Origin: an uncultured Saprospiraceae bacterium
GTDB lineage: Bacteria > Bacteroidota > Bacteroidia > Chitinophagales > Saprospiraceae
Assembly (NCBI GenBank): GCA_938028705.1
Contig: CALIZI010000237.1
Span: 1 to 49,501 of the forward strand
DNA: 49,501 bases
Direction: 5' to 3'
Under the pieces are notes generated by a model. It was not told the origin of the DNA, searched no databases, and saw only the letters and a program-made list of their open reading frames with translations. Each line of letters begins with the position of its first letter. Within the stretch, counting starts at the first letter, position 1. The position numbers and the translations under genes were made by a program. This document shows, one piece after another, positions 34,595 to 42,602 of this stretch.

Positions 34595-34628
34595 AATGCC
34601 GGATGCTTTGAAAGTGTCCGGCATTTTT
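34595..34628. terminator. Bidirectional terminator between the LRR and TetR genes
   Basis: AATGCCGGA pairs with TCCGGCATT around a 13-nt loop, with A/T flanks on both sides. It resembles the clpB terminator in sequence. It ends at the stop codon of the convergent TetR gene. Confidence 0.8.
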
Positions 34629-35302
34629 CATCCCAACATCTTCTCTGCAAACACCAACAACATCTTTTCCAATTCCACCTTTAAATCATTCTTACGTTTC
34701 AGGTCAGTCAATCTTGGCAAATGACGTGCAAAGTACAACTGATGATTTGCCATTTCAAATAAAGTGCTGGACAGTGTACGCGGGTATTCAAAATCAGGCT
34801 GCACTAGCTCAACGATAGCCGCTACACGCTCTACCAATTCTTTGTAACATAAAAAAAGCCCGTCCTTATTTTCGCTATCTATATTGTGGATGTGGTAGGA
34901 TTTTGTGCCTTCCATAACGACCACTTTATGCAAGATAACCTCATTGACATAAGCCGTCAATGTAAACTCATGGTGGGCATTCACGATGAGGTGAATGGCT
35001 CTTTCGAGACGTACTTGTGGCGAGGGAAGATTCTTGGTTTCGACTTCAATTAAGTAGTTCAACCACTCCCAATACCAGCAGTTCAGGTAGAGCAGTAGTA
35101 AATGTTTGTTCTCAAAATACCGATAAATCGAAGTTTCGGTAGAGTCAATCTTAGTAGCCAATTTTTTAAATGTAAATCCCTCGAAACCCAACTCATCTAT
35201 CAGTAATACACTGTTCCCCAGCAACTTACTACCATATTTCGTCGTCTGTGGGTCTTTCAGATACAGCTTTTCGGGGAGGCTGAATTTTAGTTGTATTGCC
35301 AT
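34628..35302 (-). CDS. TetR/AcrR-family transcriptional regulator
   Basis: This 224-residue protein has an N-terminal helix-turn-helix at about residues 26-70. VLLIDELGFEGFTFKKLATK is followed by the recognition helix STETSIYRYFENKHLLL, the hallmark pattern of TetR proteins. The C-terminal two-thirds is helical and would bind an unknown ligand. It diverges from the universal stress protein gene. A 7-6-7 palindrome at 35355-35374 in the shared region is a candidate operator. Confidence 0.85.
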   Translation of the reverse strand: MAIQLKFSLPEKLYLKDPQTTKYGSKLLGNSVLLIDELGFEGFTFKKLATKIDSTETSIYRYFENKHLLLLYLNCWYWEWLNYLIEVETKNLPSPQVRLERAIHLIVNAHHEFTLTAYVNEVILHKVVVMEGTKSYHIHNIDSENKDGLFLCYKELVERVAAIVELVQPDFEYPRTLSSTLFEMANHQLYFARHLPRLTDLKRKNDLKVELEKMLLVFAEKMLG

Positions 35303-35326
35303 TTCTCAGAAAAAAAAATTAAAAAA

Positions 35327-35412
35327 CTGCCGCAATATACAACTTTTTTGTAAAACACCCTGTTAATAGAGTGTGTCATTTAAAAATGATAGTATTACTT
35401 TCTAAATGAAAT
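35327..35412. promoter_or_regulatory. Conserved upstream block shared by the usp and hibernation-factor genes
   Basis: This block and 36395-36480 align over about 85-90 bp with the same spacing. CTGCC is followed 14 nt later by AACTTTTTxGTAAA and 61 nt later by GATAGyATTACTT in both. The match is far too long for chance and points to a shared promoter or regulator. Here it also contains ACACCCT-N6-AGAGTGT (35355-35374), a TetR-style palindrome. Confidence 0.65.
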
Positions 35413-35574
35413 ATAAAACTCAAAATATAAATATTATAAAAATCGTAGTTCAAAATAATGCAGACTTAGCCAACAAATATATCTGCCTATTACCTCGACC
35501 TCAATCTAATTTTGAATAAAAATTTACCGAAGGCAGATTAAAAAATCAAATTGAAGTTACAAATCACAAAAGCT

Positions 35575-36369
35575 ATGAAAAAAATACTATTACCAACCGA
35601 TTTTTCCCCAACAGCAAAAACCGCACTGACTTACGCCACGCAATTATCCAAGCTATTACAAGCCGATATTCACCTGTTACATACCTACGAATTGCCGCGT
35701 ACATCAGCATTGATACAGCAAATTGAAAAGAACCTCGTGGAAAAGGCACAAAAAAGTATCGACGAAGAAAGTGCAAGAGTCAACACACTCGGCGGCGGAC
35801 GAATTACGGGCAATGTACGCAAAGGTCATAATGCCGAAACCATTGCGAGTGAAGCAAAAAAAACGGATGCCGACCTTATCATCATGGGTACGAAAGGCGC
35901 GAGTGGTTTGAAAGAAATCTTTTTTGGCAGCAATACGGTCAATGCCATAAAATATACAGAAACACCCATGATAGTCGTACCGGAAAATAGCGAATATCAG
36001 CCGATTAAAAGGATTTTATTTGCCGCAGACAGCAATTTTTTCAGTAATATCGAAGCCCTTGATACATTGAAAATTTTATTGAGAAAAACAGGCGCGGAAC
36101 TCACAGTGCTTCATCTCGACAACAGTTCTCCGCCCGTACCTTTCCGATTGCTACTCAATGAGCATTTTGGTCAGGGCAAATACGAATTTCACAAAATCAA
36201 AAGACCCGACATCTATGAGGCAATTATGGAATATTCGACTAATATCAATGCTGATATGGTCTGCCTGATTCATAATTATCGTAATTTTCTGGACGAATTA
36301 TTCCATACCAGTACAACCTATAAAACCGCTTTTTATTCCGATGTTCCTTTATTGATATTAAAAAATTAA
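35575..36369 (+). CDS. Tandem universal stress protein
   Basis: This 264-residue protein (ATG at 35575) has two UspA-like domains. The first starts with KKILLPTDFSPTAKTALTYA and carries the ATP-binding motif G-2x-G-9x-G-S (GTKGASGLKEIFFGSN, about residues 105-120). The second, from about residue 143 (IKRILFAADSN), lacks that motif and is probably structural or regulatory. Such proteins support survival in stationary phase or under redox stress in the cytoplasm. It shares a conserved upstream block with the hibernation factor gene that follows, which supports a common stress regulon. Confidence 0.9.
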   Translation: MKKILLPTDFSPTAKTALTYATQLSKLLQADIHLLHTYELPRTSALIQQIEKNLVEKAQKSIDEESARVNTLGGGRITGNVRKGHNAETIASEAKKTDADLIIMGTKGASGLKEIFFGSNTVNAIKYTETPMIVVPENSEYQPIKRILFAADSNFFSNIEALDTLKILLRKTGAELTVLHLDNSSPPVPFRLLLNEHFGQGKYEFHKIKRPDIYEAIMEYSTNINADMVCLIHNYRNFLDELFHTSTTYKTAFYSDVPLLILKN

Positions 36370-36394
36370 ATGGCGAAAAAAAACGAAAAAAAAA

Positions 36395-36480
36395 CTGCCC
36401 AAAACGTAAACTTTTTAGTAAAGCCATACGTTATAATAGTACAACAATTTTAAAAGATAGCATTACTTACTTTATTAAAT
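36395..36480 (+). promoter_or_regulatory. Second copy of the shared stress-gene upstream block
   Basis: It carries the same CTGCC, AACTTTTTAGTAAA and GATAGCATTACTT landmarks at the same spacing as 35327-35412. The GATAG box lies 34 nt before the ATG at 36490, so this copy shows where the core promoter probably sits relative to the gene. Confidence 0.65.
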
Positions 36481-36489
36481 AATTTGCTT

Positions 36490-36801
36490 ATGAAAATTTT
36501 AGTAAGAAACAACACCGGGCTTCCCCAAAGATATGCCGGATTCATCAAAGACAGAATCAATCAGGCAAAGGAAAAATTTCAGCACCTACTATATGCCGAA
36601 GTCTATTTGAGTGAAGAAGGGAACGCCAAGTCAACATACAAAGCCGTAGTAAAATTGGGCGTAGCCGGGCAAGATATAGTATTGACACATACCTCTGAAA
36701 GCCCCACCGAACTTTGGCGAAAAACATTCAGCGATGTACAAAGGTATCTACGAAAATATAAAGAGCGCTATCGTACACCACAGATAGCGGCTATGATTTA
36801 A
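36490..36801 (+). CDS. HPF/RaiA-like ribosome hibernation factor (short form)
   Basis: This 103-residue protein (ATG at 36490) fits the short sigma-54 modulation/HPF family. It has a beta-alpha-beta-beta-beta-alpha pattern with a first amphipathic helix (RYAGFIKDRINQAKEKFQ), central strands (AEVYLSEEG, YKAVVKLGVAGQDIVLTH) and a basic last helix (SDVQRYLRKYKERYR). Such proteins bind the 30S decoding region and inactivate ribosomes in stress. It lacks the C-terminal dimerisation domain of long HPF. Its gene shares an upstream block with the universal stress protein gene. Confidence 0.75.
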   Translation: MKILVRNNTGLPQRYAGFIKDRINQAKEKFQHLLYAEVYLSEEGNAKSTYKAVVKLGVAGQDIVLTHTSESPTELWRKTFSDVQRYLRKYKERYRTPQIAAMI

Positions 36802-36889
36802 GGTGTATTTCAAGTGATGCGTGGCGAGAACCACTCCGATATTCTTTCATAATGTTCTTGGCTTTTTTAGTAGTTTTTGTAGTTCTCAT
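36791..36889 (-). CDS. Possible 32-residue basic micro-protein
   Basis: A frame from ATG (complement of 36887-36889) to TAG at 36791-36793 encodes a basic peptide beginning MRTTKTTKKAKNIMKEYRSG and ending in an SRHASLEIH stretch. It overlaps the 3' end of the hibernation-factor gene convergently by 11 nt. The A-rich leader before the ATG fits Bacteroidota starts. No promoter was confirmed. The frame is inside a large inverted repeat (36816-36934), so it may be only structure. Confidence 0.35.
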   Translation of the reverse strand: MRTTKTTKKAKNIMKEYRSGSRHASLEIHLKS

Positions 36890-36934
36890 AAGTTTGATTA
36901 ATTTGATTTTTATTTGATGGTTCTCTGCCACGCA
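36816..36934. repeat. Inverted repeat spanning the basic micro-ORF
   Basis: TGCGTGGCGAGAACCA near 36818-36833 faces TGGTTCTCTGCCACGCA near 36916-36932, about 16 bp of pairing with one bulge. The repeat encloses most of the possible 32-codon minus-strand frame. Confidence 0.6.
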
Positions 36935-37020
36935 CTTTTTTGAGAAATTATTATGTTTTTGGTTTATAATACAACGTAGGTCTGGGACATAGATTTACGT
37001 AATTCATGAGTGCTTCAGCA

Positions 37021-37050
37021 GGACAGGTAACAAAGTTTACCTGTCCTTTT
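37021..37050 (+). terminator. Perfect hairpin with T-tract before the 64-residue ORF
   Basis: GGACAGGTAA and TTACCTGTCC pair perfectly and are followed by TTTT. It lies 18 nt upstream of the ATG at 37069 and far from any upstream stop on the same strand. It may end a short untranslated RNA or act as an attenuator for the following gene. Confidence 0.65.
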
Positions 37051-37068
37051 CATCAAAAAAATGTAATT

Positions 37069-37263
37069 ATGAAGAATAAGCATATCATAAAAACTGAATA
37101 TGATGGAATCCGATACTTTGCAAAAACACTCACAAATGACATTTATCCGGATCATTTAAAGAAAATGAGACATTCTATAGATGCCGTTAAACTTCATCTA
37201 CAGATGTCAAAAAAACTCATCAAACAAAGCGAAACAATACTCCGGTCAATTGGTCGGATTTGA
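37069..37263 (+). CDS. Small basic protein of unknown function
   Basis: This 64-residue protein uses the ATG at 37069; codons upstream of it in the same frame overlap a hairpin. It is basic and helical (LKKMRHSIDAVKLHLQMSKKLIKQSE), cytoplasmic, and not recognised. It is flanked by a hairpin at 37021 and a terminator at 37290, so it appears to be a stand-alone unit. Confidence 0.6.
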   Translation: MKNKHIIKTEYDGIRYFAKTLTNDIYPDHLKKMRHSIDAVKLHLQMSKKLIKQSETILRSIGRI

Positions 37264-37289
37264 GTTAAAAATAAATAGTTTTACAGGGG

Positions 37290-37323
37290 AAGCTCCTGTG
37301 GCTTTGGCTGCGGGGGCTTTTTA
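37290..37323 (+). terminator. Terminator before the ABC transporter gene
   Basis: AAGCTCCTG pairs with CGGGGGCTT using two G-U pairs and is followed by TTTATT. It separates the small basic gene from the transport cluster. Confidence 0.6.
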
Positions 37324-37348
37324 TTCGTAGATAAAAAAGCCAAAACCT

Positions 37349-38986
37349 ATGACAATAACGCCGATACAGCGATTTTGGAGTTTGCTCAAACCATATAAGT
37401 TTGAAATACGGCAGATATATGCTTATGCCATTTTTATTGGATTGGTCAACCTGACTTTGCCACTCGGCATACAGGCTATCGTCAATTACTTACAGACGGG
37501 AGAGATTACTTCCGGTTGGTTAGTCTTGGTTGGTTTTGTCTTGATTGGCATTACCGTAACGGGTATTTTGCGAGTGTTACAATTGCGTGTTGTAGAGAAT
37601 ATTCAGCAAGACCTTTTCGCTCGTTCCGGCTTTGAATTTGCTTATCGAATACCGCGCATAAAATTCCTCGAACTCGATAAAATACACGCCCCCGAACTGG
37701 TTAATCGCTTTTTCGATACCCTCACCATTCAGAAAGGTTTACCCAAAGTTTTGATTGATTTTTCCTTAGCCGCCTTCCAAATTGTCTTTGGCTTGGTGCT
37801 GTTGGCGATCTACAGTCCGTACTTCATTATCATGGGCTTTGTATTGGTGCTTGTACTGTGGTTGATTATCCGAATTACCGGACCTGATGGACTGACGACA
37901 AGCCTCAAAGAAAGCAAATACAAATACAAACTCGCACATTGGCTCGAAGAAATCGCACGGGTCAATCGCAGCTTCAAGGTCAATACAGATTCCACACTTC
38001 ATATCACTAAAACCGACGATATAATTCTTGATTATGTGACAGCAAGGGAGTCACATTTTCAGGTACTTATCAATCAATTCAAATACTTTATCGGTTTCAG
38101 AGTCTTACTCGCTGCATCATTGCTTTTATTGGGTGGATATTTGGTCTTCAATGAGCGTATGAATATCGGTCAATTCGTCGCCGCAGAGATTATTATCATT
38201 CTTGTCATTAGTTCCGTAGAGAAAATTATTACATTGCTTGACACCATTTATGATGTACTGACGGCACTCGAAAAAATCGGTTATGTGACCGACCTCAAAC
38301 TCGATTCGCACGGCGGCATGGCGCAAATCACATCGCCGGGCGGCATCAGTGTCAAAGCGAATGGTATTACTTTTGGTTTTCCCGATAGTCTCCAAGCTGT
38401 TTTTGAAAACTTATCTTTCGATATTCCCAAATCATCAAGAGTCATGTTGGCAGGTGCATCCGGTTCCGGCAAAACCGTACTACTACGCATCCTCGCGGGC
38501 ATACACAAGGCAGATGACGGCATCCTGTATTTCAACGACCTCCCATTCGACAATTACGAACGCCGACAACTCCATAAAAATATCGGTGTCGCCTTCCCCA
38601 CGAATCAACTTTTTGAAGGCACTTTCCGCGAAAATATCACTATGGGTAAAGATATTTCTGACCGAAGTATTTCGGAAATTATGGACTTGCTCCAACTCAA
38701 TAAATACTTCATTCATCGTCCGCAAGGCTTGAATGGCATCGTAGATAGCGGTGGACGTACGCTGCCCCGCAGCATGATTCAAAAGCTACTCATTGCACGT
38801 ATCATTATCAACAACCCCAAATTACTCATTATGGAAGACCCACTACAATTCATTGATAATGAGGAGAAAAAACGAATCATCGACTACCTGACCGCCCCAC
38901 AACGCCCGTGGACGCTCATCGTCGTATCGGATTTTGATTATTGGAAAGAAAAAACAACACAAACAATTGATTTAGGAAATATGTAA
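37349..38986 (+). CDS. ABC exporter subunit (fused membrane and nucleotide-binding domains) with altered catalytic motifs
   Basis: This 545-residue protein has an N-terminal exporter membrane domain with about five or six helices (residues 20-310), no C39 peptidase domain, and a nucleotide-binding domain from about 330. Walker A is intact (GASGSGKT, about residues 369-376). Other motifs depart from consensus. The Q-loop position reads AFPTN, the signature LSGGQ is replaced by LPRSM, Walker B ends LLIMED instead of LLxDE, and the H-loop histidine is replaced (VVSDFD). The HlyD-type and TolC-type genes downstream suggest a type I export or efflux machine. The stop codon lies within a palindromic repeat shared by the other gaps of the cluster. 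Confidence 0.85.
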   Translation: MTITPIQRFWSLLKPYKFEIRQIYAYAIFIGLVNLTLPLGIQAIVNYLQTGEITSGWLVLVGFVLIGITVTGILRVLQLRVVENIQQDLFARSGFEFAYRIPRIKFLELDKIHAPELVNRFFDTLTIQKGLPKVLIDFSLAAFQIVFGLVLLAIYSPYFIIMGFVLVLVLWLIIRITGPDGLTTSLKESKYKYKLAHWLEEIARVNRSFKVNTDSTLHITKTDDIILDYVTARESHFQVLINQFKYFIGFRVLLAASLLLLGGYLVFNERMNIGQFVAAEIIIILVISSVEKIITLLDTIYDVLTALEKIGYVTDLKLDSHGGMAQITSPGGISVKANGITFGFPDSLQAVFENLSFDIPKSSRVMLAGASGSGKTVLLRILAGIHKADDGILYFNDLPFDNYERRQLHKNIGVAFPTNQLFEGTFRENITMGKDISDRSISEIMDLLQLNKYFIHRPQGLNGIVDSGGRTLPRSMIQKLLIARIIINNPKLLIMEDPLQFIDNEEKKRIIDYLTAPQRPWTLIVVSDFDYWKEKTTQTIDLGNM

Positions 38987-39004
38987 AACGATTTTGCAAA
39001 TCGT
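38983..39004. repeat. Stop-anchored palindrome (family E), copy 1, half element
   Basis: The core ACGATTTTGCAAATCGT follows directly on, and includes, the TAA stop of the ABC gene (GTAAAACG). The right arm found in the other copies is missing here. Confidence 0.75.
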
Positions 39005-39019
39005 TCTTTCAAATTAATT

Positions 39020-39877
39020 ATGAATAAAATAAATATACTTGTTCTCATCTTAATTTTGAGTACAGCCATAGGCTGTGATAATATTCAAAATACAGATGAA
39101 AAAATACCCACAGAAAAAATAGCGAATCCCACCAACAAAGTCTCTTTGGCTTCCGAACTCAACTGGGAAAAGCTAAATCCGGCACGCGGCGATAAAAGTC
39201 CTCAAGCCGCCACTATCTGGGGGGATAGAAAAGGTAGCCCCGCAACGGGTTTTCTTGTCAAATTTGTGGACGGATTTTCCTCACCACCGCACATACATAA
39301 TGTGACGTATAGAGGCATGGTTATCAAAGGGTTGGTACATAATGACGACCCGAATGCCGAAAAAATGTGGATGCCCGCAGGGTCTTTCTGGACACAACCC
39401 GCAGGCGAATCGCACATCACGGCAGCCAAAGGAGCGGAAAATATCGCTTACATCGAAATTGATAGCGGTCCGTACTTAGTCAAGCCCACAGAGGAGGCAT
39501 TTGACACCGGAGAACGCCCCGTGAATGTCGATAAATCGAATATAATTTGGTTGGATAAATCAGAACTACCCTCTGCCGGTGGTGCTGAAGTAGCTTTTCT
39601 TTGGGGAAAACAAAAAGACAACGAACTAAGGGGAACACTCGTAAAACTCCCAGCCGGATTTGAGGGCAAAATAGAAACCAATGGCTCTATATTTCATGCC
39701 GTAGTCATCGAAGGTGAAGTGAATTACCAAATGCCTAATCAACAGAAAAAGAACGCCTTAGCACCCGGAAGTCACTTTAGTTCGGAAGGGAAATCTATAC
39801 ACCAAATTTCCGCTAAAGCGTCAAAGGAAAATGTTATTTACATTCGTACAAATGGTCAGTTCAAAGTAGCAACGTAA
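39020..39877 (+). CDS. DUF4437-like cupin lipoprotein
   Basis: This 285-residue protein has a lipoprotein signal (IGC, Cys19). Two cupin-like halves follow (about residues 50-150 and 170-280). The first has PPHIHNVTYRGMVIKGLVHN and PAGSFWTQPAGESHITAAKG, the typical cupin metal-site strands, with His near residue 94. The second half is similar but has lost the paired histidines. This fits the DUF4437/ChrR-like cupin group. The ligand is unknown. It lies between the ABC and HlyD-type genes and could be an envelope sensor or accessory protein for that system. Confidence 0.75.
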   Translation: MNKINILVLILILSTAIGCDNIQNTDEKIPTEKIANPTNKVSLASELNWEKLNPARGDKSPQAATIWGDRKGSPATGFLVKFVDGFSSPPHIHNVTYRGMVIKGLVHNDDPNAEKMWMPAGSFWTQPAGESHITAAKGAENIAYIEIDSGPYLVKPTEEAFDTGERPVNVDKSNIIWLDKSELPSAGGAEVAFLWGKQKDNELRGTLVKLPAGFEGKIETNGSIFHAVVIEGEVNYQMPNQQKKNALAPGSHFSSEGKSIHQISAKASKENVIYIRTNGQFKVAT

Positions 39878-39935
39878 CGCGATTTTCCAAATCGCTACGT
39901 ACTACAACAGAACGATTTGCAAAATCGTTTTACGT
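39872..39935. repeat. Stop-anchored palindrome (family E), copy 2
   Basis: The left arm ACGTAACGCGATTTTCCAAATCGC contains the TAA stop of the cupin gene; the right arm ACGATTTGCAAAATCGTT ends at 39935, 18 nt before the next ATG. The left arm is the most diverged copy of the family. Confidence 0.75.
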
Positions 39936-39952
39936 CACAACGAATCACAAGC

Positions 39953-41335
39953 ATGTTAAATATTTCCGAAAATAGCATTACACAATACGTTCCCGTAGAG
40001 GAATTGCGAGCTTTTAAGGCATTAAAAAAGAGTCGCATACGAAGGCTGTCGCTCATACTGACGGTATGTTCTTTGGTAGGAATATTTTTGTGCATGTTCC
40101 TTCCGTGGACGCAAAATATCAATGCGAAGGGTTACGTCACCACGCGCCTACCTGCCCAGCGTCCGCAGGCGATACAATCCGTCATTGCGGGGCAGCTCAA
40201 CAAGTGGTACGTGCGTGAAGGTGATTTTGTAGAAAGCGGTGATACAATTGCATTTATTTCCGAAATTAAAAGCGAATACTTTGACCCTCAACTCGTTGCG
40301 CGTACCTCCGAACAGGTTGATGCCAAGTCGCAAAGCATCAATTCTTATAACGATAAAATCAAAGCTCTCGACCGACAGTACGAAGCATTGGAAGCGACAT
40401 TGGGGCTGAAACGCGAGCAAATCAATAATAAAATCCAACAGGCACGAAATAAAATTGCGATGGATAGTATTGATTTGATAAATTATAGAACAAATTTACA
40501 AATTGCTGATAATCAATATGAACGCATCCAACAATTGCACGAAAAAGGATTAAAAACGCTGTCCGAATTACAAGAAAAAGACCTCAAACGCCAACAAACC
40601 GCTGCCAAAGTAACAGTGCAGGAAAATAAATTGCTCAATACCCGCAATCAACTCACCAACCTTTTTGTAGAGCTTTCGTCAGCTACGCAAGAGTATGCCG
40701 ACAAACTCGCCAAATCGCAATCAGACCGCCAATCGGCAGTCTCGGCAAGGCTTGAAAGCGTCGCAGCTACTTCCAAACTCCAAAACCAACTCAGCAATTA
40801 CAGCCAACGCCAACAGTTTTATTACATCACCGCCCCGCAGTCGGGCTACATCACCAAAACCATCAAAAAAGGCATTGGCGAAATCATCAAAGAAGGGGCT
40901 GACCTCGCCACGATTATGCCTGCCGATTACGACCTTGCAGTGGAGATTTATCTCAAGCCCCAAGACACGCCCTTGCTCGATACCGCCGAACAGGTGAGGC
41001 TGCGTTTCGATGGTTGGCCTGCGATTGTGATTAGTGGTTGGCCCGAGTCTTCTACGGGTATTTTTTCGGGAAAAATATTTGCCATCGACCGTTTTATCAG
41101 TGACAACGGTTACTATCGCGTTCTCATCGTGCCTGATGAAAATGACCGCAAAGATTGGCCCCAAAAATTGCGTGTAGGCACAGGCACACAGGCGTTTATC
41201 TTACTCAATGATGTGCCGATTTGGTACGAACTGTGGCGACAACTCAATGGTTTTCCACCCGATTTTTACAATCTTGAAAAAGAGAAAAAAGAAGAAGATG
41301 TCAAACTTAAAGCACCTTTGAAATCGATAAAATAA
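39953..41335 (+). CDS. HlyD-family periplasmic adaptor protein
   Basis: This 460-residue protein (ATG at 39953; upstream codons lie in a palindromic repeat) has a short cytoplasmic N-terminus and one transmembrane helix (about residues 29-50, LSLILTVCSLVGIFLCMFLP). A first lipoyl half follows (VIAGQLNKWYVREGDFVESGD), then a long coiled coil (about 115-290) and the second lipoyl half (YYITAPQSGYITKTIKKG). Beta-barrel strands complete it. It should bridge the ABC subunit in the inner membrane to the TolC-type protein encoded at 43102. Confidence 0.9.
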   Translation: MLNISENSITQYVPVEELRAFKALKKSRIRRLSLILTVCSLVGIFLCMFLPWTQNINAKGYVTTRLPAQRPQAIQSVIAGQLNKWYVREGDFVESGDTIAFISEIKSEYFDPQLVARTSEQVDAKSQSINSYNDKIKALDRQYEALEATLGLKREQINNKIQQARNKIAMDSIDLINYRTNLQIADNQYERIQQLHEKGLKTLSELQEKDLKRQQTAAKVTVQENKLLNTRNQLTNLFVELSSATQEYADKLAKSQSDRQSAVSARLESVAATSKLQNQLSNYSQRQQFYYITAPQSGYITKTIKKGIGEIIKEGADLATIMPADYDLAVEIYLKPQDTPLLDTAEQVRLRFDGWPAIVISGWPESSTGIFSGKIFAIDRFISDNGYYRVLIVPDENDRKDWPQKLRVGTGTQAFILLNDVPIWYELWRQLNGFPPDFYNLEKEKKEEDVKLKAPLKSIK

Positions 41336-41398
41336 CGTAAAACGATTTTGCAAATCGTCACGTAACACAAAGAAAACTATCTGTAAAATCGTTTTACA
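41336..41398. repeat. Stop-anchored palindrome (family E), copy 3
   Basis: CGTAAAACGATTTTGCAAAT begins on the base after the TAA of the adaptor gene; the right arm (ATCTGTAAAATCGTTTTACA) is partly diverged. Confidence 0.75.
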
Positions 41399-41723
41399 CT
41401 ATTACAAAATTCCTGATTGTAACGTTTTGCGTTGGTAAAAACATGGCAGCATTTAATGTACTGATTTTTAGCATTTTACGAACCTTACTCGACGGACATT
41501 TTCAAAATGTCAGGCGAGAAGAATTTACATTTTAATTTGAACGATTATTAATAAATTGTTTTATTTTTATTTTGCACCCCGATAGCTATCGGGGTCATTT
41601 TAAATAAATAGTACGAAAATGTTGTCGTCTGACATTTTGAAAATGTCCGACGACTTAAACTCAGCATCCAATTTAAATTAGATCACCAACGCAATCCGTT
41701 ACAATCAGCAAAATTAATTATAT
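41399..41723. repeat. Intergenic region with two GACATTTT palindromes
   Basis: No gene is seen. Family-F palindromes lie at 41488-41518 (CTCGACGGACATTTT..) and 41624-41654 (GTCGTCTGACATTTT..). Between them is the perfect 18-bp palindrome CCCCGATAGCTATCGGGG (41577-41594). A similar palindrome pair frames 45323-45554. Confidence 0.6.
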
Positions 41724-42533
41724 ATGAATACACTAAAATATTTAATACCAACCCTGTTTCTCATTTTATGTACCTTCTTTTCATGTCAAAATAATTCAAC
41801 GAAACCACCGAATGAATTTCAAAATAAAGCGCATGAATTGGTATATAATGTCACTCAAAAAACAGGCAATTATGACAAATTGGCGAAGCTGAAAGACGTT
41901 ATTTACACCTATAAATATACAACGCCTGACAAGCTCCAAGACATCTCCACCGAAAAATACATCTTTAACGGCGAAATGTCTTACGCACTATACAAAAAGC
42001 ATGAAAGAACGCTGCCCGACCTCAAAGGCGACATCGAACAGGGCTTTGACGGTAGCAATTTTTGGTTAAAAAACAATGGTAAATACGTTGAGGATGAAAA
42101 AGCCATGCAGCGAGTGGCGTTCAATCGGAAAACGAATTTTTATTGGTTTGCGATGTTTCAAAAATTGCTCGACCCGGGGCTGCAATACAAATTCATTAAA
42201 GAGCAAACCCTCAAAGGCAAGACCTACGATATTGTAGATGTCCTGTTTGATTCCGATAAACCAACAGACACTTATCGTCTCTACATCAATCGTGAGACTT
42301 CGCTTGTTGACCAATTCATATTTACCGTAGTGGATTTTAATATTGTTGAAGAACCCTTTTTGATGAAAATGGAATACGAAGAAATTGACGGGCTTTTAAT
42401 CCCCACCAAACGCCAATATACCAAAGCCGACTGGGACGGAAATGTGGCGAACGAGGCAGCATGGATAAGTGTGCAATGGCTTGATATTCAATTTAATAAC
42501 GGCTTGTCGGAAAATTTATTCAAGAAAACGTAA
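41724..42533 (+). CDS. DUF6503-like lipoprotein
   Basis: This 269-residue protein has a lipoprotein signal (LCTFFSC, Cys21). The mature region is beta-rich (DKLAKLKDVIYTYKYTT, GQ-like FDGSNFWLKNNGKY, DTYRLYINRETSLVDQFIFTVVDF). It resembles a LolA-like concave fold and the DUF6503 family of Bacteroidota. It should sit in the periplasm or outer membrane. A role in carrying a lipid or in assembling the neighbouring export system is possible but unproven. Confidence 0.7.
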   Translation: MNTLKYLIPTLFLILCTFFSCQNNSTKPPNEFQNKAHELVYNVTQKTGNYDKLAKLKDVIYTYKYTTPDKLQDISTEKYIFNGEMSYALYKKHERTLPDLKGDIEQGFDGSNFWLKNNGKYVEDEKAMQRVAFNRKTNFYWFAMFQKLLDPGLQYKFIKEQTLKGKTYDIVDVLFDSDKPTDTYRLYINRETSLVDQFIFTVVDFNIVEEPFLMKMEYEEIDGLLIPTKRQYTKADWDGNVANEAAWISVQWLDIQFNNGLSENLFKKT

Positions 42534-42590
42534 AACGATTTTGCAAATCGTCAGGCAATACAAAGAGAACAATTTGCAAAATCGTTTTAC
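42528..42590. repeat. Stop-anchored palindrome (family E), copy 4
   Basis: ACGTAAAACGATTTTGCAAA includes the TAA stop of the lipoprotein gene; the complementary arm CAATTTGCAAAATCGTTTTA ends 13 nt before the thioesterase ATG. Confidence 0.8.
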
Positions 42591-42602
42591 AAAATTAAAT
42601 AC

